Source: Clusia tigrina
Lineage: Eukaryota > Arthropoda > Insecta > Diptera > Clusiidae
Direction: 5' to 3'
Length of the DNA: 64,000 bases
NCBI GenBank assembly: GCA_920105625.2
Contig: OV050032.1
Location: forward strand, 197,207,791 to 197,271,790
How positions within the stretch are numbered: position 1 is the first letter of the stretch; each line of letters begins with the position of its first letter. This document shows, piece after piece, positions 61,840-64,000 of the stretch. Both the position numbers and the translations under genes were made by a program. The notes under the pieces are model-generated. The model saw only the letters and a list, made by a program, of their open reading frames with translations, was not told where the DNA came from and made no database searches.

Positions 61840-63137
61840 CAACCATGGCCTGAACCTGAACCTGAACCTAAAGCTACTGCTAAAAGTGCAATTGTTCGAT
61901 TATGGAGGTGCCAACATGGCCCAGACTGCTATTTACATTACCAATTGTATATAGTACAGTATTGAACGCCAATTCTATAGCTTTATTCTGGGACTGGATA
62001 TACTCGTATGTAAATATATCTGTGTACACATATTTACGTATATATAATTTGATTCTTAGTCCCCTATTGAAGAAAAGTGGCTATATCTACAATTGTCACA
62101 ATGACTTAACGGGTACATGCAAAGACATCTGGTTTTACGCAACAAGATCCTTTTCAAAAAATAGTTTGTATTATCACTTGAATATGTGTAAAAGATCAAC
62201 AGTTCTGTGTCTATGTTGTAACGTCCGTATTTGTATCTCCTCGCATTCACTTAATCTAGGTTCAGGTACGCTTTCCCAAGTAAGTGATGTCAAAGAAAGC
62301 CGGTGTCTCCGCCAGCAACACTTCAATCGCATTAATGACTCTTTCCATATTCTCAAGACATCTTCGTTGTCTGCGTCTTCCATATGCGCCACCACTTAAG
62401 ATGCAAGCAATCTTCGGTCTCTCATTTGCATGTGTTCATTTGTACTTAACAAGGACTTCTCATCTCATCAGCTCATTATGCGCCTTTTGCATCACTAACC
62501 TCAATTTATCACAAACCACTCCACACGTAGAAGAAAATCGTGTCAGAAGCGTGCGACGACTTAATAAGTTTGCAAAAATCAACAACACCAGCACTGAGGA
62601 GCTCTTAATGCCGTGCAGAAGCGCTCAGAACCACGCTTATGGAAGCGTTTGCCACGAACCACTGAGACGCAGCACCGCAAGAACCACTCTACAACTAACG
62701 AAAGTTCATTACACCTGCTCTGATGATCCCTGACGCCTGTTCGTTAAGCTGAAGCTTAACTAATTTCTTGCACGGTTCCTGGAAGGTGTGGGTGCGCTTA
62801 CGGATTAATTTCACAAATCTGCAACATGCGGCAACAGCGGCATCAGCAGAGGAGACTATCGCCGCAGCCATATTAAGCTTCAGCTTAGGCAACTAAGCAC
62901 GCACAGCTCACAAACAGTGCGAATGCAGTGGGCCAACTGCAACCGAGCAGCCATTTAATGCAGCAGCATGACGTGGATCGTCCGCTGTTCACTGCACACT
63001 GAACAATGGGACGAACGCTGTTCATAGCTGCATAAAACAGAGTTCCAGATTTTGCCACACTTACCTCCCTCTTTTGAAGTATAGTATCAAAGAGTATGCA
63101 TAAGTAGAGCTCGCAGGACGAACGCTAAAATTTTGTT
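61840..63137. other. Unassigned interval
   Basis: No recognised gene; a 149-codon frame at 62284-62733 lacks known motifs. GTTAAGCTGAAGCTTAAC (62743-62760) is a small hairpin, and its reverse complement recurs as TTAAGCTTCAGCTTA at about 62872, 110 bp away. Confidence 0.4.
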
Positions 63138-63164
63138 CGAGGGGTTTACTAGAAAACCCCTCGC
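63138..63164. other. Perfect short hairpin
   Basis: CGAGGGGTTT and AAACCCCTCG pair perfectly around ACTAGA. Isolated; no gene ends here that would make it a terminator. Confidence 0.75.
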
Positions 63165-63379
63165 TTCCCCATGCCGCCCTTCCATTTCTCAATATTTTTA
63201 GTGATTCAATCTCTATTTATGTATCCTCTTTGATAGTATGTCCTTAAAGCATCCACTAAGAAGTAAATCATTCTTCTGTCATGAATTTCAATATGTACGA
63301 ATTCTTCTCTGAGTCCGGTTAGCATAAATTCGCAGAGTATTGACTTCAGTTGGGCACAGAATTAACTTCAGTTGGGCTT

Positions 63380-63435
63380 CAGGGCATCACAATATATCTT
63401 TCAGGTCGCAGCGTATAACTCCCTTAAATGTATCT
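63380..63435 (+). mobile_element. LINE B 3'-terminal fragment
   Basis: GGGCATCACAATATATCTTT, CAGGTCGCAGCGTATAACTC, CCTTAAATG. This is the LINE B 3' terminus again, with no coding part attached. Confidence 0.78.
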
Positions 63436-63950
63436 ATTAACTTCAGTTACCAGACTTCGTTCTGTGGTGAAATGGCCATTTCATTATTCATGAGTCAACA
63501 AGAATAAACTTTACTTTATATTAATTTGATACTCAGAATACTTGATATGCAACGATGTTGCTATCACATCCCTCCTATCACTATGAGTCTTTAGTGATAA
63601 GTATTTAATACTGTTGTCTTTACTATCATACTATGAGGCATACATTAAGAGGGCATCTTGTTTGCACCCATGGACAGCATTCTCGAACAGTCGAGCATAT
63701 TCTGGAAATCATAATTGATCCTTAGAAAGAGAGCAGATAGAGTTAACACCTTCTCTATTGAACTGTTACAAGTTTTAGTGGTAATTTCTTTGATAGTGCC
63801 TCAATTCAGGGAACATCTGGAGACATTGGGTTTGGCGAATATCGGCTTTCAAGCTGAGTGGAGTACTAAAGCGCCATTCTTGAGACAGAAGATTGCACTC
63901 TTCAAGGACGATTAATTCACATTATTCACTATTTTCAGTGGGTGTGACTG
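63436..63950. other. Unassigned interval
   Basis: No recognised gene; a short ORF at 63715-63915 has no known motif. Confidence 0.4.
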
Positions 63951-64000
63951 AGTTTGAGTGCAGCTGCATGAGTTTGAGTGCAGCTGCATGAGTTTGAGTG
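63951..64000. repeat. 20-bp tandem repeat running off the window edge
   Basis: Unit AGTTTGAGTGCAGCTGCATG; 2.5 identical copies are visible and the array continues beyond 64000. Confidence 0.9.

Noticed and set aside
62284..62733. 149-codon ORF as a host gene
   Set aside because: No recognisable domain, Ser/Thr/Leu-rich composition compatible with chance, and no splice or promoter signals.
63138..63164. Intrinsic terminator
   Set aside because: Terminator hairpins of this sort are bacterial; no gene ends here and there is no T-run directly after the stem.

Overview
This is non-coding, repeat-dominated DNA from an insect, most likely a dipteran. The reasons are several RNase H-bearing LINE families, R1-like and Jockey-like LINEs, two mariner lineages (one with the DD41D spacing of the rosa group, first described from the fruit fly Ceratitis rosa), a piggyBac relic, abundant (GT)n and (CAA)n tracts, and no long host exon, rRNA gene or convincing tRNA. 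A tephritid fruit fly is a reasonable guess but is not shown by the sequence. Nothing bacterial (operons, Shine-Dalgarno sites, CRISPR) is present.

Layout. 1-650: 3' end of an R1-like LINE (family D), then a (CCTA)n tract and a 14-bp tandem array. 650-3365: mostly unassigned, with one Thr/Ala-rich low-complexity ORF. 3366-8730: the most striking object, the RNase H/3' end of a LINE whose zinc-knuckle segment is amplified into 43 tandem copies of 114 bp. 8731-11885: unassigned, with a near-perfect 190-bp fold-back. 11886-16950: LINE C copy 1 (+), then a decayed LINE A copy (-). 16951-19370: unassigned, GT-rich. 19372-21485: piggyBac relic, LINE A 3' end with a 21-bp repeat expansion, Jockey RT, then a 200-bp (AT)n tract. 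22903-24129: nearly full-length dead mariner (DD34D type). 25634-30210: LINE A, LINE B, a 58-bp micro-insertion of LINE A, and LINE B again. 31245-33185: R1-like LINE D (-). 34286-35580: rosa-like mariner copy 1. 36190-37388: LINE A (+). 38093-38420: a fold-back and a relic of the rosa-like mariner. 39969-42236: LINE C copy 2. 44504-46930: repeat blocks. 47210-49200: Jockey-like endonuclease domain split by rosa-like mariner copy 2. 50085-52150: LINE F. 53460-58800: small repeats and A-rich unassigned DNA. 59372-61470: LINE C copy 3 (-). 61594-64000: unassigned, with small repeats.

Recurring themes. (1) LINE 3' ends here carry short CT-rich tandem tails: (CCTA)n in A and F, (AACCT)n in C and E, (TCTAA)n in B. 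One micro-insertion with an 11-bp target duplication shows that the tail belongs to the element and not to the target. (2) Tandem duplication recurs at or next to the C-terminal zinc-knuckle segment of LINEs: the 43 x 114-bp array, and smaller duplications in at least four other copies. (3) Several copies share the same inactivating changes: a TAGATG stop-start and an RNase H frameshift in all three LINE C copies, and a TGA in both rosa-like mariners. These look like inherited rather than independent lesions. (4) Three compact fold-backs with 40-90-bp arms are not explained by any element I can name.

Family letters (A-G) are mine and are used only to link copies within this window. No host gene is supported with confidence; three small ORFs are listed as weak candidates.
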